This document shows, in pieces, positions 25,764 through 33,665 of a stretch of DNA of 64,000 bases. Each line of letters opens with the position of its first letter. Within the stretch, counting starts at the first letter, position 1. The position numbers were made by a program, and so were the translations under genes. The DNA is from Paracoccus sp. M683 (lineage in GTDB: Bacteria; Pseudomonadota; Alphaproteobacteria; Rhodobacterales; Rhodobacteraceae), in contig NZ_VKDF01000001.1 in NCBI RefSeq assembly GCF_007096355.1, positions 128,226-192,225 on the forward strand. The letters run 5' to 3'. Under the pieces are notes generated by a model. The model made no database searches. It was not told where the DNA came from and saw only the letters and a list, made by a program, of their open reading frames with translations.

Positions 25764-26555
25764 TCATGCCGCGTCCCTGGGCGGATATTTCGGCGCATGC
25801 AGCCCAAGGCCCCGCGCCTCTCGGATATCGGCCAGCAGATCGCGTTTTGCCGCCGCGAACAAGTCCGACAGATCGTCGATCACGAAATAGACCGGCTGAT
25901 GAATGTCGATCCGATAGGGCGTGCGCAGAATGTCGATCACGTCAAAGGGCCGATGCTCTGGCCCCTCTGACAGCGACCAGGGCAGTTCCGTGACGGAACT
26001 TGCCAGCCCCGAGCCAAGCGCCTTCAGCCGCCCCTCCTCGCGCGTCAGGCCGAATTCGATGCTGAACCAGTAAAGCCGGATCAGCCAGCTGTAATCCGCC
26101 TTGTCACAGCGGGTTCCGGCCTGACCGATGGCCTGCGAAAAGGCCGCGAATGCGGGGTCGGTCAACAGCGGCGTATGGCCAAAGATCTCATGAAAGATAT
26201 CCGGCTCTTCGATATAATCGAAATGCTTGCGCTTGCGGATAAAGCTGGCGGCGGGAAAGGTCCGATCGGCCAGCATGCCAAAAAACTTTCCGAAACCGAT
26301 CAGCGCCGGCACCGGCTCGACCTGCCAACCGGTCAAAGCCCCCAGACGCGCCGAAATATCGGGGCATTGCGGCACGCGGTCGACCGGCATGTCCAACAGC
26401 TGCAACCCCCTGAGATAGGGCTGCGCCATATGTTCGCCCACGGCAGGCAACTGGCGGGTAATCAGGTCATGCCAGACGGCATCCTCGTCGGCGGTATAGG
26501 CGATGAAGCCCCGCTCATCGGGCGTCTTGGCCTCATATTCGGTCGATTTGGGCAT
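25764..26555 (-). CDS. phhA: Phenylalanine 4-hydroxylase
   Basis: Iron- and tetrahydropterin-dependent enzyme converting L-phenylalanine to tyrosine. The 263-residue protein is a single catalytic domain as usual in bacteria. The iron ligands are the two His of PDIFHEIFGHTPLL and the Glu of LYWFSIEFGLTREEG. Other matching segments are LIGFGKFFGMLADRTFPAAS and HRPFDVIDILRTPYRIDIHQ. The start MPKSTEYEAKTPDE at 26555 has AAGGAGGAT upstream. It is followed by phhB and is divergent from an Lrp-type regulator, which probably controls it in response to aromatic amino acids. Confidence 0.95.
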   Translation of the reverse strand: MPKSTEYEAKTPDERGFIAYTADEDAVWHDLITRQLPAVGEHMAQPYLRGLQLLDMPVDRVPQCPDISARLGALTGWQVEPVPALIGFGKFFGMLADRTFPAASFIRKRKHFDYIEEPDIFHEIFGHTPLLTDPAFAAFSQAIGQAGTRCDKADYSWLIRLYWFSIEFGLTREEGRLKALGSGLASSVTELPWSLSEGPEHRPFDVIDILRTPYRIDIHQPVYFVIDDLSDLFAAAKRDLLADIREARGLGLHAPKYPPRDAA

Positions 26556-26632
26556 GGCGGATCCTCCTTGCCTATATTCTACCTGATACGGGTGAAATTT
26601 CTTGCCGATTGGCAGGTTATGGCGCAAAATCT

Positions 26633-26646
26633 GGAATAAATATTCC
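26633..26646. promoter_or_regulatory. Candidate Lrp-type operator
   Basis: Dyad GGAATA-AA-TATTCC in the AT-rich spacer between divergent phhA and the Lrp-type gene, 27 bases ahead of the latter. Lrp/AsnC regulators bind AT-centred dyads of this kind. Confidence 0.5.
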
Positions 26647-26672
26647 CAAACAGGCCAGATCAGAGGATAAAT

Positions 26673-27134
26673 TTGCCCGATCTCGATGATGCCGACCGCC
26701 GCCTTCTGCGCCTGCTGCAACGCGATGCCACGTTGTCGAACCAGACGCTGGCCGAGCATGCCGGCCTGTCGGCCTCACCAGCCTGGCGGCGGGTAAAACG
26801 CCTGATGGACGAGGGCTATATCACCCGACAGGTGGCCATCGTTCCGCCCGCCAAGGCCGGAATGCATGCCATGGCCTATGTCCAGGTCTCGCTTCTGGAT
26901 CACCGCGAGGTTTCGCTGGCCGCCTTTGACCGCTTCGTGCAGGACGAGGCCCAGATCATCGAATGCGCGACAATCACCGGCACCTCGGACTATCTGCTGA
27001 AGATCGTGGCAGCCGATCCCGAGGGGCTGGAACATTTCATCATGCGCCGGATGCTGGCCCTGGGCATCGTGCGCGGCACGGTCACCAATTTCGTCCTGCG
27101 GCAAACGAAATACACAACGGCGATGCCGGTCTGA
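26673..27134 (+). CDS. Lrp/AsnC-family regulator of the phenylalanine hydroxylase genes
   Basis: Leucine-responsive-type regulator of 153 residues. The helix-turn-helix half reads LDDADRRLLRLLQRDATLSN then QTLAEHAGLSASPAWRRVKR. The RAM ligand/oligomer domain has HAMAYVQVSLLDHREVSLAA, IIECATITGTSDYLLKIVAA and LGIVRGTVTNFVLRQTKYTT. The start codon is TTG at 26673 with AGAGGA 5 bases upstream; no nearby in-frame ATG would preserve the first helix. Divergent from phhAB with a GGAATA dyad between, so local control of phenylalanine degradation is likely. Confidence 0.92.
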   Translation: MPDLDDADRRLLRLLQRDATLSNQTLAEHAGLSASPAWRRVKRLMDEGYITRQVAIVPPAKAGMHAMAYVQVSLLDHREVSLAAFDRFVQDEAQIIECATITGTSDYLLKIVAADPEGLEHFIMRRMLALGIVRGTVTNFVLRQTKYTTAMPV

Positions 27135-27159
27135 CCCGACATCACCCTATCATCCGTGC

Positions 27160-27206
27160 CGAAATATCCCACGGGGGTCCGGGGGTGTGAAACCCCCGGC
27201 TTCGCC
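27160..27206 (-). repeat. Dispersed GGGGG/CCCCC palindromic repeat, copy A (behind hemH)
   Basis: Begins CGAAATATCC, then CGGGGGTCCGGGGG, a short variable loop, and CCCCCGGCTT. The same element occurs at 63581-63627 with only a few differences, mostly in the loop. Read on the minus strand it follows the hemH stop by a few bases as hairpin CCGGGGG...CCCCCGG. Such elements are frequent at gene ends in Rhodobacterales genomes and may act as 3' hairpins. Confidence 0.75.
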
Positions 27207-27209
27207 ACC

Positions 27210-28247
27210 CTAAGCCGGGCTGACCCAGCCGCCGATATTGTCGCGGATAATGCCCATCATCACCTCGATATGGGCGGCATCAGCATTGAGACAGGGGATA
27301 TAGGTGAAATCCTTCCCGCCGGCATGTTCATAACTTTCGCGGATCTCGCCATTGATCTCTTCCAGCGTCTCGATGCAATCGGCGGCGAAGGCGGGCGAGA
27401 TGACGGCGATATCACCCACACCCTGCTGCGCCAGATGGGCGACATGCTGAACCGTATAGGGGCGCAGCCATTCCTCGGTGCCGAAGACCGACTGAAAGGT
27501 GGTGTCGATGATCCCGTCCTGCCAGCCAAGCGCCTGCTGCAACAGGCGAGAGGTCTTCTGGCACTGGCAATGATAGGGATCACCCTCGGTCAAATAGCGT
27601 TTCGGCATCCCGTGATAGCTGGCCACAAGCCGCCCCGGCTTGCGATCGCCCAGCACGCGCCGAACCGAATCCGCCAGCGCGGCGATGTAATCGGGCCGGT
27701 CGAAATAGGGATCGCAGGTGCGCACCGAAGGCTGCCATTTCTGTTCCATCAGCGCCCGGAACAACTGATCATTGGCCGTGGCCGAAGTGGCCCCCGCATA
27801 TTGCGGATAAAGCGGCAGGAACACGATCCGCCGACAGCCCGCCGCAATCATCCGGTCCAGCACCTCGCGGGTCGAGGGGTTGCCGTAACGCATGCAGAAC
27901 TCGACCATCACCTGATCGCCCCATTCGGCGGCGGCGCGGGCACGCAGGGCCTCGGTCTGGTCGCGGGTGATGGTCATCAGCGGGCTTTCGTTCCGCTCTT
28001 CGTTCCAGATCAGCTTGTAATTCGCGCCCGAGGTGAAGGGCCGCTTGGTCAGGATGATCCCCTGCAACAGCGGCTGCCACTTCCAGGCGGGATAATCGAT
28101 CACCCGACGGTCCGACAGGAACTCGTTCAGATAGCGGCGCATCGACCAATAGTCATAGCCGTCCGGCGTGCCCAGATTGGCAATCAGGATGCCGGTTTTG
28201 CCCGGCTTTATCGCGGGATGGTCGGCTGGCGCATGTGCTGACGTCAT
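27210..28247 (-). CDS. hemH: Ferrochelatase
   Basis: Inserts Fe2+ into protoporphyrin IX, the last step of protoheme synthesis. The 345-residue protein shows GILIANLGTPDGYDYWSMRR, the catalytic His in VASYHGMPKRYLTEGDPYHC, and the signature AVISPAFAADCIETLEEING. Two Cys in YHCQCQKTSRLL match bacterial ferrochelatases with paired cysteines near this position. Length is normal. The ATG at 28247 overlaps the stop of the upstream methyltransferase gene by 4 bases (ATGA), so the two are translationally coupled. A dispersed palindromic repeat lies directly at the 3' end. Confidence 0.97.
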   Translation of the reverse strand: MTSAHAPADHPAIKPGKTGILIANLGTPDGYDYWSMRRYLNEFLSDRRVIDYPAWKWQPLLQGIILTKRPFTSGANYKLIWNEERNESPLMTITRDQTEALRARAAAEWGDQVMVEFCMRYGNPSTREVLDRMIAAGCRRIVFLPLYPQYAGATSATANDQLFRALMEQKWQPSVRTCDPYFDRPDYIAALADSVRRVLGDRKPGRLVASYHGMPKRYLTEGDPYHCQCQKTSRLLQQALGWQDGIIDTTFQSVFGTEEWLRPYTVQHVAHLAQQGVGDIAVISPAFAADCIETLEEINGEIRESYEHAGGKDFTYIPCLNADAAHIEVMMGIIRDNIGGWVSPA

Positions 28248-29086
28248 TCGCTGTCTCTTATCTGTTTCAGCGCGTCGGCCAGCGGCATCTTGGCGCTGCC
28301 GGGACGCAGGGGTTTCTGTTGGTTATCCGAAGGCGCCCAACCGGTCAAAAACACCAGATCAAAGGTCGCGCGGATACGAGAGGGATCATCACGGTCGGGG
28401 AAACGCTGCGCATAAATCGCGGCGGCACGGCCCAAGACCTCGCGGCGCGTCGGGCGGCGAAGGCGCGAGGCCATCGCGTTACCCTCGCCCATGGCGCGCA
28501 GGTCATGGCCAAGATGGATCAGATCGCGATAGCTGGCACGCTGGCTGACCAGATCGGCGACCGGCAAAGCCAGCCCGGCACGCGCCAGAAGCGCGCCCAT
28601 GTCGCGCACCTCGCCCATCGGCAGGATGCGCGGCGACAGACCGCCGGCAACCTCGGCCTCGGCCTCGGCCAGGGCCTGTCGCGCCTCGGACAGGGTCTGG
28701 TTTCCGGGGCAGACGGCGATGAAAAGCCCATCGGGACGCAGAGCGCGCGCGCATTGGATGATCTGGCCGACCGGATCGTCGGCCCAATGCAGTGCCATGG
28801 CGTGAATGACCAGGTCCAGACTGCCCGGCGGGGGCAGATCCAGCGCCGGCGTATCGGCGATGATCGCCGCCTGCGGAAAGGCCTGCTGCCAAAGCTGCGG
28901 ATGGCCCGTGACAATCGCCATGTCACGAAAGGTTCTGTTAACCTCACCGACCCTATCCTTGACCTCATCGACAGCGATTCGATGCAGGAAATCGGCCATG
29001 CCGGCGCGGTTCGCGCGATCCCGGTTTCGGGCCAGGGCGGTGCGGTCGGTCAATGCCGGTCGGTCAGGATGGGAAAGGGCATGCAT
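28244..29086 (-). CDS. SAM-dependent methyltransferase-like protein (NDUFAF5/BioC-like)
   Basis: Class I methyltransferase-fold protein of about 280 residues related to NDUFAF5/BioC-like proteins. The N-terminal TALARNRDRANRAGMADFLH helix and the LDLVIHAMALHWADDPVGQI segment (motif IV region) are characteristic, followed by ARALRPDGLFIAVCPGNQTL. The usual glycine-rich motif I is poorly preserved: after VGEVNRTFRDMAIVTGHP no clear GxGxG is seen. It may therefore act as a hydroxylase-like assembly factor or bind SAM weakly. Start at 29086 lacks a Shine-Dalgarno and its ATG overlaps the divergent comF start; the exact N-terminus is uncertain. The stop overlaps hemH by 4 bases. Confidence 0.8.
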   Translation of the reverse strand: MHALSHPDRPALTDRTALARNRDRANRAGMADFLHRIAVDEVKDRVGEVNRTFRDMAIVTGHPQLWQQAFPQAAIIADTPALDLPPPGSLDLVIHAMALHWADDPVGQIIQCARALRPDGLFIAVCPGNQTLSEARQALAEAEAEVAGGLSPRILPMGEVRDMGALLARAGLALPVADLVSQRASYRDLIHLGHDLRAMGEGNAMASRLRRPTRREVLGRAAAIYAQRFPDRDDPSRIRATFDLVFLTGWAPSDNQQKPLRPGSAKMPLADALKQIRDSE

Positions 29087-29855
29087 GACGATGCAACATA
29101 AGGGCCTAAGCGGGATGTTGAAAGGCGCATTGCGCATCCTTTATCCGCCGCAATGCCTGTCATGCAGCGATCCCGTCTCGGCCGAGGGTGGGTTGTGCGG
29201 ATCCTGCTGGGCCGATGCGCATTTCATCACCGGCCCCGCCTGTGGCCGCTGCGGCGCGCCCCTGCCCGCCGATGGCGAGGCAGCGGGCGACCGGCCGGTC
29301 GATGCACAGATGATCTGTGACGATTGCATGGTCATGGCGCGACCCTGGCGGCATGGCCGGGCGGCGCTGGTCTATTCCGGGACCGGCCGGCAGCTGGTTC
29401 TGGCGCTGAAACACGCGGATCGACCCGATCTGGCGCCTGCGCTTGGCGACTGGCTGGCGCGGGCGGCGCGCCCCCTGATCAGGCCGGGCATGGTCGTGGT
29501 GCCGGTGCCCGTTCACCCCTGGCGCCTGCTGCGCCGGAAATACAACCAGTCGGAGCTGCTTTCGGCCCATGTCGCGCAGGCCTTCGACCTGAAGCACCGG
29601 CCCGAATTGCTGCACCGCACGCGCCATACCGAAGGTCAGGATCACAAGGGCGTGTCCGACCGCTTTGCCAATGTGGCCGGCAGCATCACCGTCAGCCGCC
29701 GCCATGCGGCACGGATCGAGGGGCGGGCCGTCCTGCTGGTCGATGACGTGATGACATCAGGCGCCACCCTGGCCCAGGCGGCCGAGGCATTGCGGGCAGC
29801 CGGCTCGGGTCCGATTTCGGTCGCGGTGGTGGCGCGGGCGGTGAAGGCGCATTAG
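29085..29855 (+). CDS. comF: ComF-type phosphoribosyltransferase-like protein
   Basis: Double zinc-ribbon plus phosphoribosyltransferase protein of 256 residues, associated with DNA uptake or recombination after transformation. Cysteine pairs are in PPQCLSCSDP, GLCGSCWADA, ACGRCGAPLP and MICDDCMVMA. The PRPP-binding motif is AVLLVDDVMTSGATLAQAAE, and VPVPVHPWRLLRRKYNQSEL is the family's other signature. AAGGG lies 5 bases before the ATG at 29085. It is divergent from the methyltransferase gene, whose presumed start overlaps its own. It is followed by grxC in the same direction. Confidence 0.93.
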   Translation: MTMQHKGLSGMLKGALRILYPPQCLSCSDPVSAEGGLCGSCWADAHFITGPACGRCGAPLPADGEAAGDRPVDAQMICDDCMVMARPWRHGRAALVYSGTGRQLVLALKHADRPDLAPALGDWLARAARPLIRPGMVVVPVPVHPWRLLRRKYNQSELLSAHVAQAFDLKHRPELLHRTRHTEGQDHKGVSDRFANVAGSITVSRRHAARIEGRAVLLVDDVMTSGATLAQAAEALRAAGSGPISVAVVARAVKAH

Positions 29856-29889
29856 ATAGGGGGAAACTTGTGAATGGAACGGTCCCGCA

Positions 29890-30171
29890 ATGGCACATGT
29901 CGAAATCTACACCACCCCTACCTGCCCCTTTTGCCAAAGGGCCAAGGCCTTGCTGCGTGAAAAGCAGGTCAGCTTTGACGAGATCGACGTATCGAACCAG
30001 CCCGAATTGCGCGCCGCGATGACCCAGCGGGCCGAGGGCCGCCGAACCGTGCCGCAGATTTTCATCAACGGGCTGCCGATCGGCGGCAATGACGATCTTC
30101 AGGCGCTGGAACGGGCCGGCAGGCTGGACGCGCTGCTGGCGACCGAGGCTGACGCTGCCTCTGACCGCTGA
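29890..30171 (+). CDS. grxC: Glutaredoxin 3
   Basis: Glutathione-dependent disulfide reductase of 93 residues. Active site CPFC in YTTPTCPFCQRAKALL, cis-Pro segment RRTVPQIFINGLPIGGNDDL (glutathione-binding TVP and GGxDD) and normal length. It lies 34 bases after comF on the same strand, which is a common Rhodobacterales order. The region downstream has no recognisable gene for about 360 bases. Confidence 0.96.
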   Translation: MAHVEIYTTPTCPFCQRAKALLREKQVSFDEIDVSNQPELRAAMTQRAEGRRTVPQIFINGLPIGGNDDLQALERAGRLDALLATEADAASDR

Positions 30172-30534
30172 CAGCTGACGGCCTTGGCGGCAGGCGGATC
30201 TGGTTGCGTCCGCAAACCGCCATATTTCGGATACAAGGCTGCATTGCCGGACCAGTTGACGGAAAGATCAGCCGCGGATTCGATGCCGGCTGTCGCTGCG
30301 GGCCTGGCACCGGCGCGGCGCTTGCGCCGACCTTCAGTTCGGGGCCAGTCCTCGCCTGCCACCATGCGGCCCTGCCGGCGGCGGCAACCAGCGCCACATC
30401 AGGCAAACATCCGAATCGGCGGGACATGCATGGTGGGCAGCGTTCGACGCCATGTCGCAGGGCGGAACGCAAGGTCCATTCATCACCACGCTTGACCTGA
30501 AGGGCATCCGCGGGGCACGGTCGCCCATCCCGTT
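30172..30534. other. Stretch without a recognisable gene
   Basis: About 360 bases between grxC and a MarR-type gene. Two overlapping plus-strand frames stay open for about 100 codons but show no recognisable motif, ribosome-binding site or domain. A GGCGCGGCGCTTGCGCC hairpin-like patch lies near 30315. It could be the decayed remains of a gene or long regulatory sequence; nothing firm can be assigned. Confidence 0.5.
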
Positions 30535-31059
30535 TTGACCCCGAACGCCAAGATCGCCGTGCCCCCTTCCGATTCGCAGACAACCGCATCCGCACCAACC
30601 ACCGAGCAGAACGACCGGGCGCCCGACCGTCTGGCCGCAAGCCTGTTCGCCGAGGTGCTGATCGCTGACCAGCTGTCGCGCAACCTGATCAGCAAGGCAT
30701 TGCCGCGCGGCATGCAGATTTCGCATTTTTCGGTTCTGAACCTGCTGGCCCATATGAACGAGGAACGCACCCCCGCCGAACTGGCAGCGGCTTTCCACGT
30801 CACGCGCGGCGCGATGACAAACACATTGTCGCGGCTGGAATGGGCTGGCCATGTCCATATCCGCCCCGATTGGGACGATGCGCGGCGCAAGCTGGTCGCG
30901 ATCAGCCCGGCAGGGCGCGCGGCGCGGGACGCCGCCATTGCCGCCTTCATGCCGCTGATCGCCGATGTCGTCCGCGACATCGGACCCGAGCGTGTGCGCG
31001 CCACCCTGCCTGTGCTGCGCGAATTGCGCCTGCGGCTGGAAGGCGACCCGAACGGCTGA
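30535..31059 (+). CDS. MarR-family regulator
   Basis: Winged-helix MarR protein of up to 174 residues. DNA-binding part: ISHFSVLNLLAHMNEERTPA, ELAAAFHVTRGAMTNTLSRL and EWAGHVHIRPDWDDARRKLV with the wing; a C-terminal helix pair completes the dimer interface. The start is uncertain. The first in-frame candidate is TTG at 30535, with no clear Shine-Dalgarno; a GTG at 30559 is an alternative. The first ~35 residues are low-complexity. It converges on ubiG. In related genomes a MarR-type gene is often found here, but its targets are unknown. Confidence 0.85.
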   Translation: MTPNAKIAVPPSDSQTTASAPTTEQNDRAPDRLAASLFAEVLIADQLSRNLISKALPRGMQISHFSVLNLLAHMNEERTPAELAAAFHVTRGAMTNTLSRLEWAGHVHIRPDWDDARRKLVAISPAGRAARDAAIAAFMPLIADVVRDIGPERVRATLPVLRELRLRLEGDPNG

Positions 31060-31071
31060 ACCGCAAGCTGC

Positions 31072-31851
31072 CTATCCGGCCTGTCTGGCGCCCGTCATGA
31101 TATAGTTCACCGACAGGTCACGGTCAGACAGGCTCCAATCCCAACGAATCGGGTTAAAGACCATGCCGCGCCGATCCAGCGCCGGCATGCCCGCCGCCGA
31201 CATCATCGCCGCCAGTTCTTCGGGCGTGATAAAGCGGTGCCATTCATGCGTGCCCTTTGGAAGCCAGCGCATGATCCATTCTGCGCCGATGATCGCCGCG
31301 GCAAAGCTTTTCGGCGTGCGGTTCAGGGTCGAGATGATCAGCGCCCCTTCGGGCCGGGCCAGCGCCGCGCAAGTGGCCACGAATGCGGCCGGATCGGCTA
31401 CATGTTCCACGATCTCCAGCGCCAGCACAGCATCGAACTGCTCACCCGCCTCGGCCAGCGCCTCGGCCGTTGTCGCGCGATAGTCGATCTTCAGACCCTG
31501 CTGTTCCGCATGCAGACTGGCCACCGCTATATTGCGTTCCACCGCGTCGGCACCCACGATATCGGCGCCCAATCGCGCCATGGGTTCCGACAGCAAACCA
31601 CCGCCACAGCCGATATCCAGAAGGCGCAGCCCCTCGAACGGCCGAGGCGCACGCGGATCGCGGCCGAACTGCGCGGCGATGCGGCTGACGACATAGTCCA
31701 GCCGCGTCGGGTTCAGCATATGCAGCGGCTTGAACTTGCCGTTCGGGTCCCACCACTCGGCTGCCATCGCCTCGAATTTCGCCAGTTCGGCGGCATCAAC
31801 GCTGCTGCCCTGGGCATGGGCGCCCGGTATGGTCATGCTGTCGTCACTCAT
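31072..31851 (-). CDS. ubiG: Ubiquinone biosynthesis O-methyltransferase
   Basis: SAM-dependent enzyme carrying out both O-methylations in ubiquinone synthesis. The 259-residue protein has [20 protein letters not shown] and [13 protein letters not shown], the typical UbiG/COQ3 N-terminus. SAM motif I is [20 protein letters not shown], and [20 protein letters not shown] is the region near the acceptor. The start at 31851 has AAGGAG 5 bases upstream. It is divergent from pip and convergent with the MarR-type gene. Confidence 0.96.
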   Translation of the reverse strand: MSDDSMTIPGAHAQGSSVDAAELAKFEAMAAEWWDPNGKFKPLHMLNPTRLDYVVSRIAAQFGRDPRAPRPFEGLRLLDIGCGGGLLSEPMARLGADIVGADAVERNIAVASLHAEQQGLKIDYRATTAEALAEAGEQFDAVLALEIVEHVADPAAFVATCAALARPEGALIISTLNRTPKSFAAAIIGAEWIMRWLPKGTHEWHRFITPEELAAMMSAAGMPALDRRGMVFNPIRWDWSLSDRDLSVNYIMTGARQAG

Positions 31852-31901
31852 CACGGCTCCTTCGGCTGGCGGGTCGCTCGCGGGCGATCTATACTGCGCA
31901 T

Positions 31902-32879
31902 ATGGACAGATTGGCAGGACAAATCGGCGCGACGGCGGGGAGGCTTTACCCCGATGCGCGCCCATTTGACCAGCGCATGATCGACCGCGACGATGGCCAT
32001 CACATCTATGTCGAGCAATGCGGCAACCCCGAAGGGCAGCCCGTGCTGGTGCTGCATGGCGGGCCGGGCGGCGGGTGCAGCCCGTTCATGCGCCGCTTTT
32101 TCGACCCCGGACATTATCGGGTGGTGCTGTTCGATCAGCGGGGCTGTGGCCGGTCGCGCCCTTCGGCCAGCGTGCATGCCAACACGACCGCACATCTGCT
32201 GACTGACATCGAGGCGATTCGCGACCTGCTGCGAATCGACCAATGGGCGCTGTTCGGCGGCAGCTGGGGCGCCACCCTGGCGCTGGCCTATGCACAGGCC
32301 CATCCCGACCGGGTGACCGCGCTGGCGCTGCGCGGCGTGTTCCTGGGCATGCGGACCGAGCTTGACTGGTTTTATGGTGGCGGGGCGGGCCGGTTCTTCC
32401 CCGATCTCTGGGCGCGGTTCTGCGAGGTCATTCCGCCAAGCGAACAGGGCGACATGATCGCCGCCTATCACCGCCGGCTGTTTGATGACGACCCCGCCCG
32501 CCAGGCTCGTTACGCAATGCCCTGGCTGATCTGGGAAAACGCGCTGGCCGGACTTAGCGCGTCGGCCTCGACCTCTGCGCCGGTGGACTATGCCCGCGCC
32601 TTCGCCCGGCTGGAAAACCACTATTTCGTCAATGGCTGCTTTCTGGACGAGGGCCAGTTGCTGCGCGACCGCCATCTGATCGAACATCTGCCGGCAGTGA
32701 TCGTCCAGGGGCGCTATGACATGGTCTGCCCGCCACAAAGCGCCTGGCGACTGGCGGAAGGATGGGACCGGTGCGAATTGCGGATCGTCGGCGCTGCCGG
32801 CCACGCCCTGTCCGAACCCCCGATCGCGACCGAGCTGGTTCGCGTCATGGACAGCCTGCGCCAACCCGGCACCGCCTAG
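31902..32879 (+). CDS. pip: Prolyl aminopeptidase
   Basis: Cytosolic alpha/beta-hydrolase of 325 residues that releases N-terminal proline. Oxyanion segment [20 protein letters not shown], nucleophile Ser in [16 protein letters not shown], Asp in [16 protein letters not shown] and His in [10 protein letters not shown] form the expected S33 family triad. Length and motif order are normal. The ATG lies 50 bases from the divergent ubiG start. A sigma-70-like promoter for the next operon begins just after its stop. Confidence 0.95.
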   Translation: MDRLAGQIGATAGRLYPDARPFDQRMIDRDDGHHIYVEQCGNPEGQPVLVLHGGPGGGCSPFMRRFFDPGHYRVVLFDQRGCGRSRPSASVHANTTAHLLTDIEAIRDLLRIDQWALFGGSWGATLALAYAQAHPDRVTALALRGVFLGMRTELDWFYGGGAGRFFPDLWARFCEVIPPSEQGDMIAAYHRRLFDDDPARQARYAMPWLIWENALAGLSASASTSAPVDYARAFARLENHYFVNGCFLDEGQLLRDRHLIEHLPAVIVQGRYDMVCPPQSAWRLAEGWDRCELRIVGAAGHALSEPPIATELVRVMDSLRQPGTA

Positions 32880-32894
32880 GTGGTAACGCGCCGC

Positions 32895-32923
32895 TTGCAA
32901 TTGCCGTAGTACAGGCCTATATA
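32895..32923 (+). promoter_or_regulatory. Sigma-70-type promoter of the rimP-nusA-infB operon
   Basis: TTGCAA and TATATA separated by exactly 17 bases, 16 bases after the pip stop. This is the best promoter-like sequence in the window. A transcript from here would carry a leader of about 90 bases with two hairpins before rimP. Confidence 0.72.
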
Positions 32924-32976
32924 GCCCGTTAACAGCGGTGCAGGCTTCCAAAACCTGCCCCACCGACCAAGACGAC

Positions 32977-33000
32977 CGGGCCCGCTGATGGCCCGTTTTT
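32977..33000 (+). terminator. Leader terminator/attenuator upstream of rimP
   Basis: Stem CGGGCC / GGCCCG with a 7-base loop followed at once by TTTTT, 17 bases before the rimP ATG and inside the leader of the inferred transcript. A second hairpin, GCAGG / CCTGC, lies at 32940-32958. A terminator placed between a strong promoter and rimP-nusA-infB suggests attenuation, for example by NusA feedback, rather than simple end of the pip transcript. Confidence 0.65.
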
Positions 33001-33017
33001 CATTTCTGGGGACACCC

Positions 33018-33662
33018 ATGTCCAGTGACCTGACCAAGTCGAACGACCTGATCGCCAAGACCGCCATCGACCGGCGCCTGGCCGAGATTCTGATCCCGGT
33101 GATCGAGGATCTGGGCTTTGAACTGGTCCGCCTGCGCTTGCAGGGCGGCAAGACCGCCACCTTGCAGATCATGGCCGACCGCCCCGAAGGCGGCATCAAT
33201 GTCGATGATTGCGCCGATATCTCGGTCGCGGTCAGCGCGACGCTGGATGTCGAGGACCCGATCGAGGACAATTACAACCTTGAGGTCAGCAGCCCCGGTA
33301 TCGACCGCCCGCTGACCCGGCTGAAGGATTTCGCGACCTTCGAGGGCTATGAGGTCAAGCTGGAAACGAATCTGCCCATCGACGGGCGCAAGCGGTTCAA
33401 GGGCGTGCTGGCCGGGGTCGAGGGCGACGAGGTTCTGGTCAACATCGAGGAAGCCGGCGAGGAACAGACCATCGGGCTGAACTTTGACCTGCTGAGCGAT
33501 GCCAAGCTGCTGCTGACCGATGATCTGATTCGGGAAATGCTGCGCCAGAAGAAAGATGCGGGCATCGAGATCGACAATCTCGACGAGACCCATTTTGACG
33601 AGATCGAAACCGAAGAAACCGAAGACGGCGCCGAGGACGACGCCGGCTCAGTGAAGGAGTAA
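33018..33662 (+). CDS. rimP: Ribosome maturation factor RimP
   Basis: Helps mature the 30S subunit. The 214-residue protein has [60 protein letters not shown] and a long acidic C-terminal tail ([20 protein letters not shown]) typical of alphaproteobacterial RimP. The start [14 protein letters not shown] at 33018 is chosen because GGGGA lies just upstream; an ATG at 32988 overlaps the leader terminator. It is followed by nusA after 3 bases, the universal gene order. Confidence 0.96.
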   Translation: MSSDLTKSNDLIAKTAIDRRLAEILIPVIEDLGFELVRLRLQGGKTATLQIMADRPEGGINVDDCADISVAVSATLDVEDPIEDNYNLEVSSPGIDRPLTRLKDFATFEGYEVKLETNLPIDGRKRFKGVLAGVEGDEVLVNIEEAGEEQTIGLNFDLLSDAKLLLTDDLIREMLRQKKDAGIEIDNLDETHFDEIETEETEDGAEDDAGSVKE

Positions 33663-33665
33663 GTG

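Noticed and set aside
30204..30500. Open frames of ~100 codons in the gap after grxC
   Set aside because: No ribosome-binding site, motif or folding pattern; two frames are open at once, as expected by chance in GC-rich DNA.
32880..33017. tRNA gene before rimP as in E. coli
   Set aside because: The spacer folds into short hairpins and a terminator, with no T-loop or acceptor-stem sequence.
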